Source: an uncultured Bacteroidales bacterium (GTDB lineage Bacteria; Bacteroidota; Bacteroidia; Bacteroidales; Paludibacteraceae). Taken from it: a stretch of 12,092 nucleotides of DNA. The notes under the pieces were generated by a model. It did not search any database and was not told where the DNA came from. It saw only the letters and a program-made list of their open reading frames with translations. The stretch covers positions 1-12,092 of the forward strand of contig CALEPS010000070.1 in assembly GCA_937910305.1 (NCBI GenBank). Direction: 5' to 3'. The position numbers were made by a program, and so were the translations under genes. This document shows positions 6,432 through 12,092 of this stretch, piece by piece. Numbering within the stretch: position 1 is the first letter of the stretch; each line of letters begins with the position of its first letter.

Positions 6432-8912
6432 TTAGTTGTTCAACAGGAAATGGAGCCGGTTGGTGATATTGGCATCCGACGTGCCGGCATCAAAATCAAG
6501 GAACAGGAGCGCCAGATGCGGATACAGATCTTTGTACCGTTTCTCAATCCCTTTGCTGATAATATGATTGGCGATACATCCAAAAGGCTGCAGCGAGACC
6601 ACTTTGTTGACTCCGTTTTCCGCCAGGTCGCATATCTCTCCGGGCAAGAACCATCCTTCTCCGAAATCGGCAGCGGAATTGATGACCTTACGGCTTTTTG
6701 CCCAGATATCCATAATGTCGGTAAAAGGCCGATAGAAAGGATAGGGTCGGCAGAGACGGTCGTACACCTGTGCGTAATGGCGCAGGAAGCGGTTGACCAG
6801 ACGCGCCTGCCAGGGTTTTAATCCGTCCTCGCGGATATGCTGCGAACGGTTGATAAACGCATTGGGAACCGAGGTGGAGAAGAAGCCGGTGAGTGCCGGA
6901 GGAATGACCTCCACTCCATGATCAATCAGCCATTTGACGACGCCATGATTGGAGAAGGAGTTATACTTGACATATATCTCCCCCACGACCCCGACGACAG
7001 ATACCTGTCTGTCCTTGTCCGTGATCCCGCTGAAAGCCTCCACCGCATCCGCCATCAACCGCCTCATTCCTTTGTAGTCGCGGCGCAACAAGAGGGGTTG
7101 GGCTGCACTCAGATAATAGTCATAGAGGGTTCTCGCTTTTCCAGGAATGCGTTCTCTGGGCGCAGCGGGATAATAGAGTTTGGCGAGCGCGTCGGCGAAA
7201 AAGAGTGCTTCGAGCGTAGGCCGGATGAGGCGGAGCCAGTCGATCTCAAATCCGGGCTGGCTGTTCTGTAGGCTTGGTCCGATAGCCACCGCAATGACCG
7301 GCACCTGAGTCATCCCTGCCGCGACAAGGGCGTTCTTAATCAGCGAGTAATAATTGGAAGCCCTGCATTGCCCTCCCGTCTGTGTGATCGCCACGGCCGT
7401 CTTGGAGAGATCGTATCTGCCGGATTGCAGCGCGCGCATGATACTCCCCACCACGATAGTAGCCGGATAGCAGATATCATTATTAGCGACATGCAAGCCT
7501 TCCTCCGCGTCCTCCCGGGTAGCCATAGGAAGGGACTCGATGCGATAGCCCGCCAGAGCAAAGATCGTAGGCAGAAACTCATTATATCCCTCGGCAAAAT
7601 AAGGGGCGAGGATTACGCGTTCTCTATCCCGTGATTCAAAGGGCGGGGTTGTGAGAGGAAGAGAAGAGGTGGAGGGAGGGGTTACGGGTGACGGGTTACC
7701 GGTTACGGGGGAGAGGGAGTTCACGCTCTCTATCAATGAGCGGATGCGGAGACGAAGCGAACCGATATTATTGACATCATCGATCTTCAGGACCGTGAGG
7801 TTTTTGTTATACCTGCCGAGTAGCGTACGCACTTCGTCCAGGATAAACGCATCCGGTCCGCAGCCGAAACTGGTCAGTTCCACCATATGGAGCCCGTCAT
7901 AGGCGTTTTGTCCCACCCATTGCGCCGCCTTGAAAATCCGGTTGGGGTACGCCCATTGCGCCATTGCGTTCAGATAGGTATATACCTCTTTCCCATCGGT
8001 TGCCGCGATATTCTCCGTAATGACATCCACGCCCATATCCGCAATAGCGTCCGCTATATGATGCTGGATGAGAGGGTCAATATGATAGGGTCTTGCCGCC
8101 AGCAGGATAACCATCCGTCCGGCAGCTTGCGCTGCGGCGAAGACCTGTTTGTTGCGTCTCTCCAGCGTGTCCAGATATTTTTGCTGCGCCTCCAGAGCCT
8201 GGCTGACAGCCGTCGGGACCGTCTCGCGGCAAACACCCAGCGAGGTGAGATATTCCATCAAAGAGGCGCGGAGAAGGTTCTCGTCCTTGAACGAGATAGT
8301 AGGCGAATCCACCGGAATACCATAGTGTTTCTCCGGATTGATGGAACTCTTGATAACATCAGAATAGCCGCTGACGACAGGGCAGTTAAAACTATTCTTA
8401 GCCAGCGGGTCCTCTTTCTTCTCAAAAACCACCCAAGGGTAGAAAATCCGATCCACTCCTTTCTCAATGAGATCCATCACATGTCCGTGCATCAGTTTAG
8501 CCGGATAGCATATATTGTCCGCCACAATCGTGCGCAGGCCCTTGTCATAGAGCCGGTTGGAACTGGGGCTGCTGAGCCGCACGCGAATACCACAGCAGGT
8601 AAAAAGCGTGTGCCAGAAAGGATAGTTTTCGTAGATCCCCAGCCCGCGCGGGATACCGATGGTGAGGAGGGGCTGGCGATTGGTGACGGGCAAGGAGGTG
8701 AAGAGGAGTTTGTATTTCTCATCGAACATATTGACGCCTTTCACCGCTCCTTTTTCCGTATTCGAATAGACCCGTTCGCAGTTGTTTCCGGAGACATACC
8801 GGCGCCCCTCATCGAAGGAATAGACCTGGACCCGGCAATGGTTCTGGCAACCCGGACAGATTTCTTCCTTCGTCTCAAACCGGTTCGATTGTAACATTTC
8901 CTTCAGTTTCAT
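6432..8912 (-). CDS. Large HgdB/DUF2229-like iron-sulfur protein (acyl-CoA dehydratase-related), 826 aa
   Basis: Partner protein of the activase encoded just upstream. Residues 19-45 carry CPGCQNHC plus NNC, a candidate metal site (Cys19, 22, 26, 45). Residues 82-395 are a DUF2229-like (CoA enzyme activase) module with DNICYPAKL (Cys135), Cys177 and SFGCGPD (Cys351). A Pro/Thr/Ser-rich linker covers 396-428. Residues 431-826 are a second related module with NDICYPAT (Cys481), GGQC (Cys516) and PFGCIAN (Cys779). Three spaced cysteines per module recall the cluster ligands of 2-hydroxyacyl-CoA dehydratase subunits and of double-cubane cluster proteins. Family members are often annotated as dehydratase, but for this large type the substrate is not established. 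The start overlaps the previous stop as ATGA and is preceded by AGGAGG. Cytoplasmic; no signal peptide or membrane segment. Confidence 0.85.
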   Translation of the reverse strand: MKLKEMLQSNRFETKEEICPGCQNHCRVQVYSFDEGRRYVSGNNCERVYSNTEKGAVKGVNMFDEKYKLLFTSLPVTNRQPLLTIGIPRGLGIYENYPFWHTLFTCCGIRVRLSSPSSNRLYDKGLRTIVADNICYPAKLMHGHVMDLIEKGVDRIFYPWVVFEKKEDPLAKNSFNCPVVSGYSDVIKSSINPEKHYGIPVDSPTISFKDENLLRASLMEYLTSLGVCRETVPTAVSQALEAQQKYLDTLERRNKQVFAAAQAAGRMVILLAARPYHIDPLIQHHIADAIADMGVDVITENIAATDGKEVYTYLNAMAQWAYPNRIFKAAQWVGQNAYDGLHMVELTSFGCGPDAFILDEVRTLLGRYNKNLTVLKIDDVNNIGSLRLRIRSLIESVNSLSPVTGNPSPVTPPSTSSLPLTTPPFESRDRERVILAPYFAEGYNEFLPTIFALAGYRIESLPMATREDAEEGLHVANNDICYPATIVVGSIMRALQSGRYDLSKTAVAITQTGGQCRASNYYSLIKNALVAAGMTQVPVIAVAIGPSLQNSQPGFEIDWLRLIRPTLEALFFADALAKLYYPAAPRERIPGKARTLYDYYLSAAQPLLLRRDYKGMRRLMADAVEAFSGITDKDRQVSVVGVVGEIYVKYNSFSNHGVVKWLIDHGVEVIPPALTGFFSTSVPNAFINRSQHIREDGLKPWQARLVNRFLRHYAQVYDRLCRPYPFYRPFTDIMDIWAKSRKVINSAADFGEGWFLPGEICDLAENGVNKVVSLQPFGCIANHIISKGIEKRYKDLYPHLALLFLDFDAGTSDANITNRLHFLLNN
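7629..7727 (-). repeat. Low-complexity GTTACGGG-like insert coding for a Pro/Thr/Ser linker
   Basis: On the + strand this stretch is a purine-rich tract (7651-7681) followed by GTTAC/GTGAC units separated by G-runs (7681-7711). Read in the gene's frame it encodes residues 396-428, rich in Pro, Thr and Ser (for example SPVTGNPSPVTPPSTSS). It joins the two cysteine-bearing modules of the 826-aa protein. Composition and repetition differ sharply from flanking coding sequence, so it looks like a simple-sequence insertion kept in frame. Confidence 0.6.
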
Positions 8913-10726
8913 ACGACCCCTCCTTTAGCATATAACGCTGCGCCGTAAGCTCCCATCAGTTCGGGAATAGGTCCGAATCCCACTTCTTTTCCGGTAAGAA
9001 GCTCCAAAGCGCGCACAACAGAATGATTTCTAAACGTACCTCCTTGCACCATGATATATTCTCCCAATTGGTCGAAAGACTGCAACTTGAGCACTTTATA
9101 CAAACAATTCTTAATCACCGAATAACTGAACCCCGCGGCAATATCATCTACCGCCGCTCCTTCGCGCATAGCCTGTTTCACTTTGCTATTCATAAAGACA
9201 GTGCATCTGGTTCCCAGGTCATATGGATGCCTAGCGAGCGTAGCCATCCGGGCGAAATCGCTTACATCGTACCCCAGCTGTTTGGCAAAAGTCATGATAA
9301 AACTGCCGCATCCCGAAGAGCAAGCTTCGTTAATTTCAATACGCCGTATGGAACCATTCTCCACGAAGATAGCCTTCATATCCTGTCCGCCGATATCAAG
9401 CACAAATGATACGTCCGGTTGCAGGTGTTTAGCCGCAATGAAATGCGCCATAGTCTCCACTATTCCCCGATCCAGCCGGAAGGCCGTTTTGAGCAACTGT
9501 TCCCCATACCCCGTAGAGCAGCTGCGCACGATCTCTATATCCCTGCCCATATTGTCATACAAGCGTTGCAGCGCCTCGCGGAAAGCCTGAAAAGAGTTGC
9601 CGTTATTATAACTATAATCCGAGAAGACGATCTCTCCCTCCTCGTTGACGACTACCAGTTTGGTAGTCGTACTACCGGAGTCCACACCCAGATAAAGCGA
9701 TGAACCTAAAGCGGGCTGTTTGACCCGGATCGCGTCATGGCGATATCTCCGCCGCTTCGAATCAAGCCATTTCCCGTATTCCTCCTGGTTGTCAAAGAGA
9801 GGGGGAAGAGTAGCTCCTGAGCGGTGTTCATCGCTCTGCGGGGCGGTATCGTGATTATTAAACAAGGAAAGCGCCTGCGCGCACGTGATCGTCCCGCCTT
9901 GCGCCAATAAAGCCGTGCCGACAGCCGGCACAAACTGGGTATATTCCGGAACGATACAATCCTCCTCGGTCAAATCCAAAGCCCGTAGCAGATGTTTGCG
10001 CAACTCGGGAATATAAGCGAACGGTCCGCCGCAAAGGAAGACCTTCGGCAAGACATCTGTACCTCTCGCCAAGGCGCTGACGACCTGCATAGAGACCGCG
10101 TTCAGCATAGAGGCTGCTATATCTTCCTTGCTCACCGAACGCGAGATGAGATTTTGGATGTCGGTCTTGCTGAAAACTCCGCATCGCGATGCGATAGGGT
10201 AGATATTCTCCGCCCTTTCCGCCAAGTCATTCAACGCTTCAGTCTCTACTCCCAACAGCGTAGCCGTCTGGTCGATAAAGGCTCCAGTACCTCCGGCGCA
10301 ATTACCGTTCATCCGCATGTCCGGAACACGTCCCTCTTCGAAGAAAATGATCTTAGAGTCCTCTCCTCCGATATCTATCAGCGCATGTACATCCGGGTAA
10401 AGCCGTTTTACCACTTCTGCAGCAGCAATCACCTCCTGGTAAAAATGTATCTTGAGGCGTTGCGCATATCCCATGCCTACAGAGCCGGTGATACCTACTA
10501 TCAGCGTATCCTCAGGCGAGAGCCCGCTTGAAGCAATGAGCCGCGTTAACATCTCTTGCCCTACTTGCAGCGGGACTGCGTTATGGCGCCGGTAGTCTGT
10601 AAATACAATTTCAATCCTTTCCTTACCATCCGTTCCTGCCGGTTCTACCCGCACAAGTGCCATCTTAATGGTAGTACTGCCTATATCTATCCCCAGGCGA
10701 TAAACATGTTTGTCTAATTGCATCAT
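8909..10726 (-). CDS. Tandem BcrAD/BadFG-type ATPase, 2-hydroxyacyl-CoA dehydratase activator family, 605 aa
   Basis: Two ASKHA-fold ATPase domains of the HgdC/BcrAD_BadFG type in one chain. In characterised systems a homodimeric activator hydrolyses ATP to push one electron from its [4Fe-4S] cluster into the dehydratase or reductase component. Domain 1 (about 9-278) has GIDIGSTTIK (12-21), DIGGEDSK (118-125), NGNCAGGTG with Cys143 and SRCGVF with Cys182. Domain 2 (about 344-603) has GVDSGSTTTK (347-356), DIGGQDMK (444-451), EACSSGCG with Cys469 and TRCTVF with Cys508. Both copies keep the two cysteines that hold the dimer-bridging cluster in the family, so one chain may act as an intramolecular dimer (inference). 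First gene of the operon, overlapping the next by 4 bp. The start is one of two adjacent ATG codons; no Shine-Dalgarno sequence is visible. Confidence 0.9.
   Translation of the reverse strand: MMQLDKHVYRLGIDIGSTTIKMALVRVEPAGTDGKERIEIVFTDYRRHNAVPLQVGQEMLTRLIASSGLSPEDTLIVGITGSVGMGYAQRLKIHFYQEVIAAAEVVKRLYPDVHALIDIGGEDSKIIFFEEGRVPDMRMNGNCAGGTGAFIDQTATLLGVETEALNDLAERAENIYPIASRCGVFSKTDIQNLISRSVSKEDIAASMLNAVSMQVVSALARGTDVLPKVFLCGGPFAYIPELRKHLLRALDLTEEDCIVPEYTQFVPAVGTALLAQGGTITCAQALSLFNNHDTAPQSDEHRSGATLPPLFDNQEEYGKWLDSKRRRYRHDAIRVKQPALGSSLYLGVDSGSTTTKLVVVNEEGEIVFSDYSYNNGNSFQAFREALQRLYDNMGRDIEIVRSCSTGYGEQLLKTAFRLDRGIVETMAHFIAAKHLQPDVSFVLDIGGQDMKAIFVENGSIRRIEINEACSSGCGSFIMTFAKQLGYDVSDFARMATLARHPYDLGTRCTVFMNSKVKQAMREGAAVDDIAAGFSYSVIKNCLYKVLKLQSFDQLGEYIMVQGGTFRNHSVVRALELLTGKEVGFGPIPELMGAYGAALYAKGGVV
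8919..8924 (-). promoter_or_regulatory. Perfect AGGAGG ribosome binding site at the ATGA gene junction
   Basis: Within the last codons of the activase gene lies AGGAGG, 6 nt before the ATG of the 826-aa gene, whose ATGA overlaps the upstream TGA. Bacteroidetes genes rarely carry Shine-Dalgarno sequences, and the other complete genes in this window lack one. It fixes the start at 8912 and suggests coupled reinitiation. It could also be chance, since the codons AAA GGA GGG encode Lys-Gly-Gly. Confidence 0.65.
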
Positions 10727-10750
10727 TTAATAGCCCTATTAAATATGCTG

Positions 10751-10781
10751 CAAAATTATAAAAAACACATGAATTGGGCAA
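10751..10781 (-). promoter_or_regulatory. Bacteroidetes-type promoter of the activase-dehydratase-tetR operon
   Basis: Reading the - strand, TTGC (10781-10778) is followed by a 19-nt spacer and TAATTTTG (10758-10751), an exact TAnnTTTG match. It lies 25 nt before the first ATG of the activase gene, giving a leader of about 15-20 nt. No other good -7/-33 pair was seen between this point and the gene. Confidence 0.75.
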
Positions 10782-10810
10782 GTAAAAAACAAATAATCTA
10801 TAAATATGAC

Positions 10811-10840
10811 TAGAAAATCATAATTATTGGAAGTTTTCTA
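10811..10840. promoter_or_regulatory. 30-bp inverted repeat upstream of the operon promoter
   Basis: TAGAAAA (10811-10817) and TTTTCTA (10834-10840) are perfect 7-bp inverted arms 16 bp apart, 30 bp upstream of the -33 element. The arm-to-arm size suits a dimeric regulator such as the TetR protein of the same operon. The surrounding DNA is very AT-rich, so such a dyad can arise by chance. Confidence 0.3.
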
Positions 10841-10891
10841 TTGATAATTTTGGAAATTTTATAAGAGCCGAAAGCACTCATCAATATATTC

Positions 10892-10920
10892 AAAAAAAAG
10901 AAGGTTGTCTCCCGACAACC
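10892..10920 (-). terminator. Intrinsic terminator of the small RNA and possibly of the USP gene
   Basis: On the - strand, GGTTGTC (10920-10914) pairs perfectly with GACAACC (10909-10903) around a GGGA tetraloop. TTC and an 8-nt T-run (10899-10892) follow. Arms are 7 bp and GC-bearing, which is typical. It would also stop readthrough from the stress-protein and mltG genes before the next operon promoter. Confidence 0.85.
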
Positions 10921-10962
10921 CAATCTTTTCATTTAACCTTAAATCTAATACCATGAAAAACA
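10892..10962 (-). ncRNA. Candidate small RNA with own promoter and terminator (possibly Bacteroidales-1)
   Basis: A self-contained transcription unit of about 70 nt. A promoter at 10968-10998 predicts a 5' end near 10960-10963. The RNA then has an AU-rich 5' hairpin: UUUUUCAU (from 10960-10953) against AUGAAAAGA (10932-10924). The intervening loop contains the palindromic AUUUAAGGUUAAAU, which could form a competing small stem. An intrinsic terminator ends it. The known Bacteroidales-1 RNA class has the same overall plan (a Bacteroidetes promoter at one end, a terminator at the other). I cannot confirm family membership without a covariance-model search. It could instead be a 3' tail of the USP transcript. 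Confidence 0.55.
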
Positions 10963-10967
10963 CGATG

Positions 10968-10998
10968 CAAAAGTACTGCTTTTTGACGAATTGACCAA
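10968..10998 (-). promoter_or_regulatory. Bacteroidetes-type promoter of the candidate small RNA
   Basis: On the - strand, TTGG (10998-10995), a 19-nt spacer and TACTTTTG (10975-10968) match the -33/-7 consensus exactly. The spacer length is identical to that of the fic and operon promoters in this window. It lies 65 nt downstream of the stress-protein stop codon with no ORF behind it, which is why a non-coding transcript is proposed. Confidence 0.65.
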
Positions 10999-11062
10999 AT
11001 ATTATTAGAAAAAAGTGTTAAAAATCTAAAATTTGCAATATTTAGTTGACAAAATGGCAGTG

Positions 11063-11647
11063 TTAGTCGCATAAAGAGAACAAATCTTCACGTGGGTTAA
11101 CCAACATCACCGGCACCAGCGCGTGCTGAATAGCTTTTCTCTCGGGCGGTCCGAACAAGATATCATCCAGACCATAGTCTCTGCTGGCAGTCAGGATTAG
11201 TAAGTCATGCTGAAAATCCCTTTGTCTTTCCCCTGCTTCTTGTGTGAGCGCGAAGGAGTCCTTGCGCGCCATAACGATCTCGTAAGTTATGGGCGGCTGG
11301 TCTTTCTTTTTCAGGCGTTCGTTGGCTTTCTCTATATAAGTGACGATGCGGTTGACGTTCTGTCTCGCATGCGATCCGTAGTCGTTCGCCTGGAGCAAGA
11401 TTATGTGTGCCCCGGTTTTACGCGCTATATAAGTGGATATCTCCGCTTTATAAGTTTCCTCCTCCAGCATAGAAACCGGCACAAGTAGGCGTCGCAAGGG
11501 TTTAATGGTCATTGTTGAGGTGATGAAGACATAAGGTCTTCTCTCCTCCCGGCAGTCGTTGAGAAGAAGCTGAATATCACGCGTCTTATTGGCGCATTCG
11601 ACCACCCTGATATCTTCGTTATTATCCCAAATCATATCATGTACCAT
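11063..11647 (-). CDS. Universal stress protein (UspA-like) family protein, 194 aa
   Basis: Usp-fold cytoplasmic protein; members are typically stress-linked and some bind ATP, but the role here is unknown. Residues 52-190 form one Usp-like domain. RRLLVPVS is the first strand, and helix plus strand run from EETYKAEISTYIARKTGA to HIILLQAND. YEIVMARKD comes next, and HDLLILTASRDYG to VPVMLVNP ends the fold. The usual ATP-binding GxxG-9x-G(S/T) signature is not complete: FGPPERKAIQHALVPV has Pro where Ser or Thr is expected. That points to a non-ATP-binding member. Residues 1-50 look like an incomplete preceding alpha/beta segment, as if a first Usp copy were cut down. The ATG is 12 nt after the mltG stop, so both are probably in one operon. 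No strong Shine-Dalgarno sequence is visible. Confidence 0.75.
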   Translation of the reverse strand: MVHDMIWDNNEDIRVVECANKTRDIQLLLNDCREERRPYVFITSTMTIKPLRRLLVPVSMLEEETYKAEISTYIARKTGAHIILLQANDYGSHARQNVNRIVTYIEKANERLKKKDQPPITYEIVMARKDSFALTQEAGERQRDFQHDLLILTASRDYGLDDILFGPPERKAIQHALVPVMLVNPREDLFSLCD

Positions 11648-11659
11648 TTTACTATCTTG

Positions 11660-12092
11660 TCATTTGTCCCAATGGATAGTATCCATTGTATGGCGGTATT
11701 GGTGTGCCGCAGCGGCGTGGCCGGAATAGGAGGAAGAGAAGATATGCGTATTGTTCAACTCGGGGCTGGCGCACATGAAGAGATAGTCCGTCTTGGGAGC
11801 ATTGAGCACCATATCAATAGTAGCCGGCGCCGGGCATCGAATAGGTCCCGGCGGCAGACCGGGATTGATATAGGTGTTATAAGGCGAATCCACGGTAAGA
11901 TGGCGATAAAGGATCCGTTTGAGTTTGAAATCCCCTACCGCATACTTGATCGTAGGGCATGCCTGCAGCAGCATTCCTTTATGGACGCGGTTGAGATACA
12001 AGCTGGCAATTATCGGCATCTCATTCTTATTATGGCTCTCCCCCTCCACAATCGAGGCAACGATAGCAATCTCGACCGGAGTCAATCCGATA
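11660..12092 (-). CDS. mltG: Endolytic murein transglycosylase MltG, C-terminal part (5' end outside window)
   Basis: MltG (YceG-like) is an inner-membrane lytic transglycosylase that cuts nascent glycan strands and is thought to set their length. About 143 C-terminal codons are present. The reading frame stays open to the window edge and no real start is seen: the codon at 12085 is an internal TTG leucine. Family landmarks in order are VASIVEGES with the catalytic-type Glu, IASLYLNRVHKGMLLQACPT, DSPYNTYINPGLPPGPI, DYLFMCASP and the HxF-type HIFSSSYSGH. The only notable family variation is Ala-Cys where Thr/Ser-Asp is usual before PT. The N-terminal membrane anchor and LysM-like part must lie upstream, beyond 12092. 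It is followed by the stress-protein gene. Confidence 0.93.
   Translation of the reverse strand, partial: IGLTPVEIAIVASIVEGESHNKNEMPIIASLYLNRVHKGMLLQACPTIKYAVGDFKLKRILYRHLTVDSPYNTYINPGLPPGPIRCPAPATIDMVLNAPKTDYLFMCASPELNNTHIFSSSYSGHAAAAHQYRHTMDTIHWDK

Noticed and set aside
5774..6821. + strand open frames opposite the tetR gene and the end of the dehydratase-like gene
   Set aside because: Antisense shadows in GC-richer DNA; the - strand genes have strong domain evidence and correct operon spacing.
7887..8894. 335-codon + strand open frame opposite the dehydratase-like gene
   Set aside because: It lies wholly within the antisense of a gene with clear family motifs. Its translation has no recognisable domain, and no promoter-like site was seen before it.
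10845..10852. TAATTTTG on the + strand as a promoter -7 box
   Set aside because: No TTG-type element lies at the 19-nt distance used by the other promoters here, and no + strand gene follows.
10953..10994. 13-codon + strand mini-ORF beginning ATGAAAAACACGATGCAAAA
   Set aside because: It is the complement of the small RNA 5' arm and its -7 box; it has no promoter of its own and no recognisable peptide.

Overview
The window looks like a chromosomal segment of a member of the order Bacteroidales. The evidence is a giant BspA-type leucine-rich-repeat surface protein and three promoter-like sites that all fit the Bacteroidetes sigma factor pattern (TTG-type -33, 19-nt spacer, TAnnTTTG -7). Shine-Dalgarno sequences are also absent before every complete gene but one, and a small RNA-like unit resembles the Bacteroidales-1 class. 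The species cannot be read from the sequence.

Left part, + strand. A 1544-residue secreted BspA-like protein (16-4650) fills the first third. Its first half is a nearly homogeneous 69-bp repeat array and its second half is strongly diverged. A simple AAGTGAC-type tract and an intrinsic terminator follow. A class II Fic protein with an N-terminal helix-turn-helix (4880-5758) comes next. It has its own promoter, embedded in a set of TTGCCGAT/ATCGGCAA sites spaced about 51-52 bp, which suggests autoregulation.

Middle part, - strand. A compact three-gene operon is transcribed from a promoter near 10760 towards 5795. The first gene (8909-10726) encodes a tandem two-domain ATP-dependent activase of the 2-hydroxyacyl-CoA dehydratase activator type. 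The second (6432-8912) overlaps it by ATGA and encodes a large HgdB/DUF2229-like iron-sulfur partner. The third (5795-6421) encodes a TetR-family regulator. Together they look like an ATP-driven low-potential reductase or dehydratase of unknown substrate, split over two chains, plus its probable regulator.

Right part. The 336-bp gap 10727-11062 is AT-rich. It holds the operon promoter, a 30-bp inverted repeat that could be an operator, and a complete-looking small RNA unit on the - strand (promoter, 5' hairpin, terminator). Nothing further is visible in 10999-11062. Beyond it, on the - strand, lie a universal-stress-protein-like gene (11063-11647) and the 3' part of mltG (11660 to the window end), 12 nt apart and probably co-transcribed.

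Base composition differs along the window. The LRR gene is visibly AT-rich, while the dehydratase operon is clearly more GC-rich. This was judged by eye and not computed.
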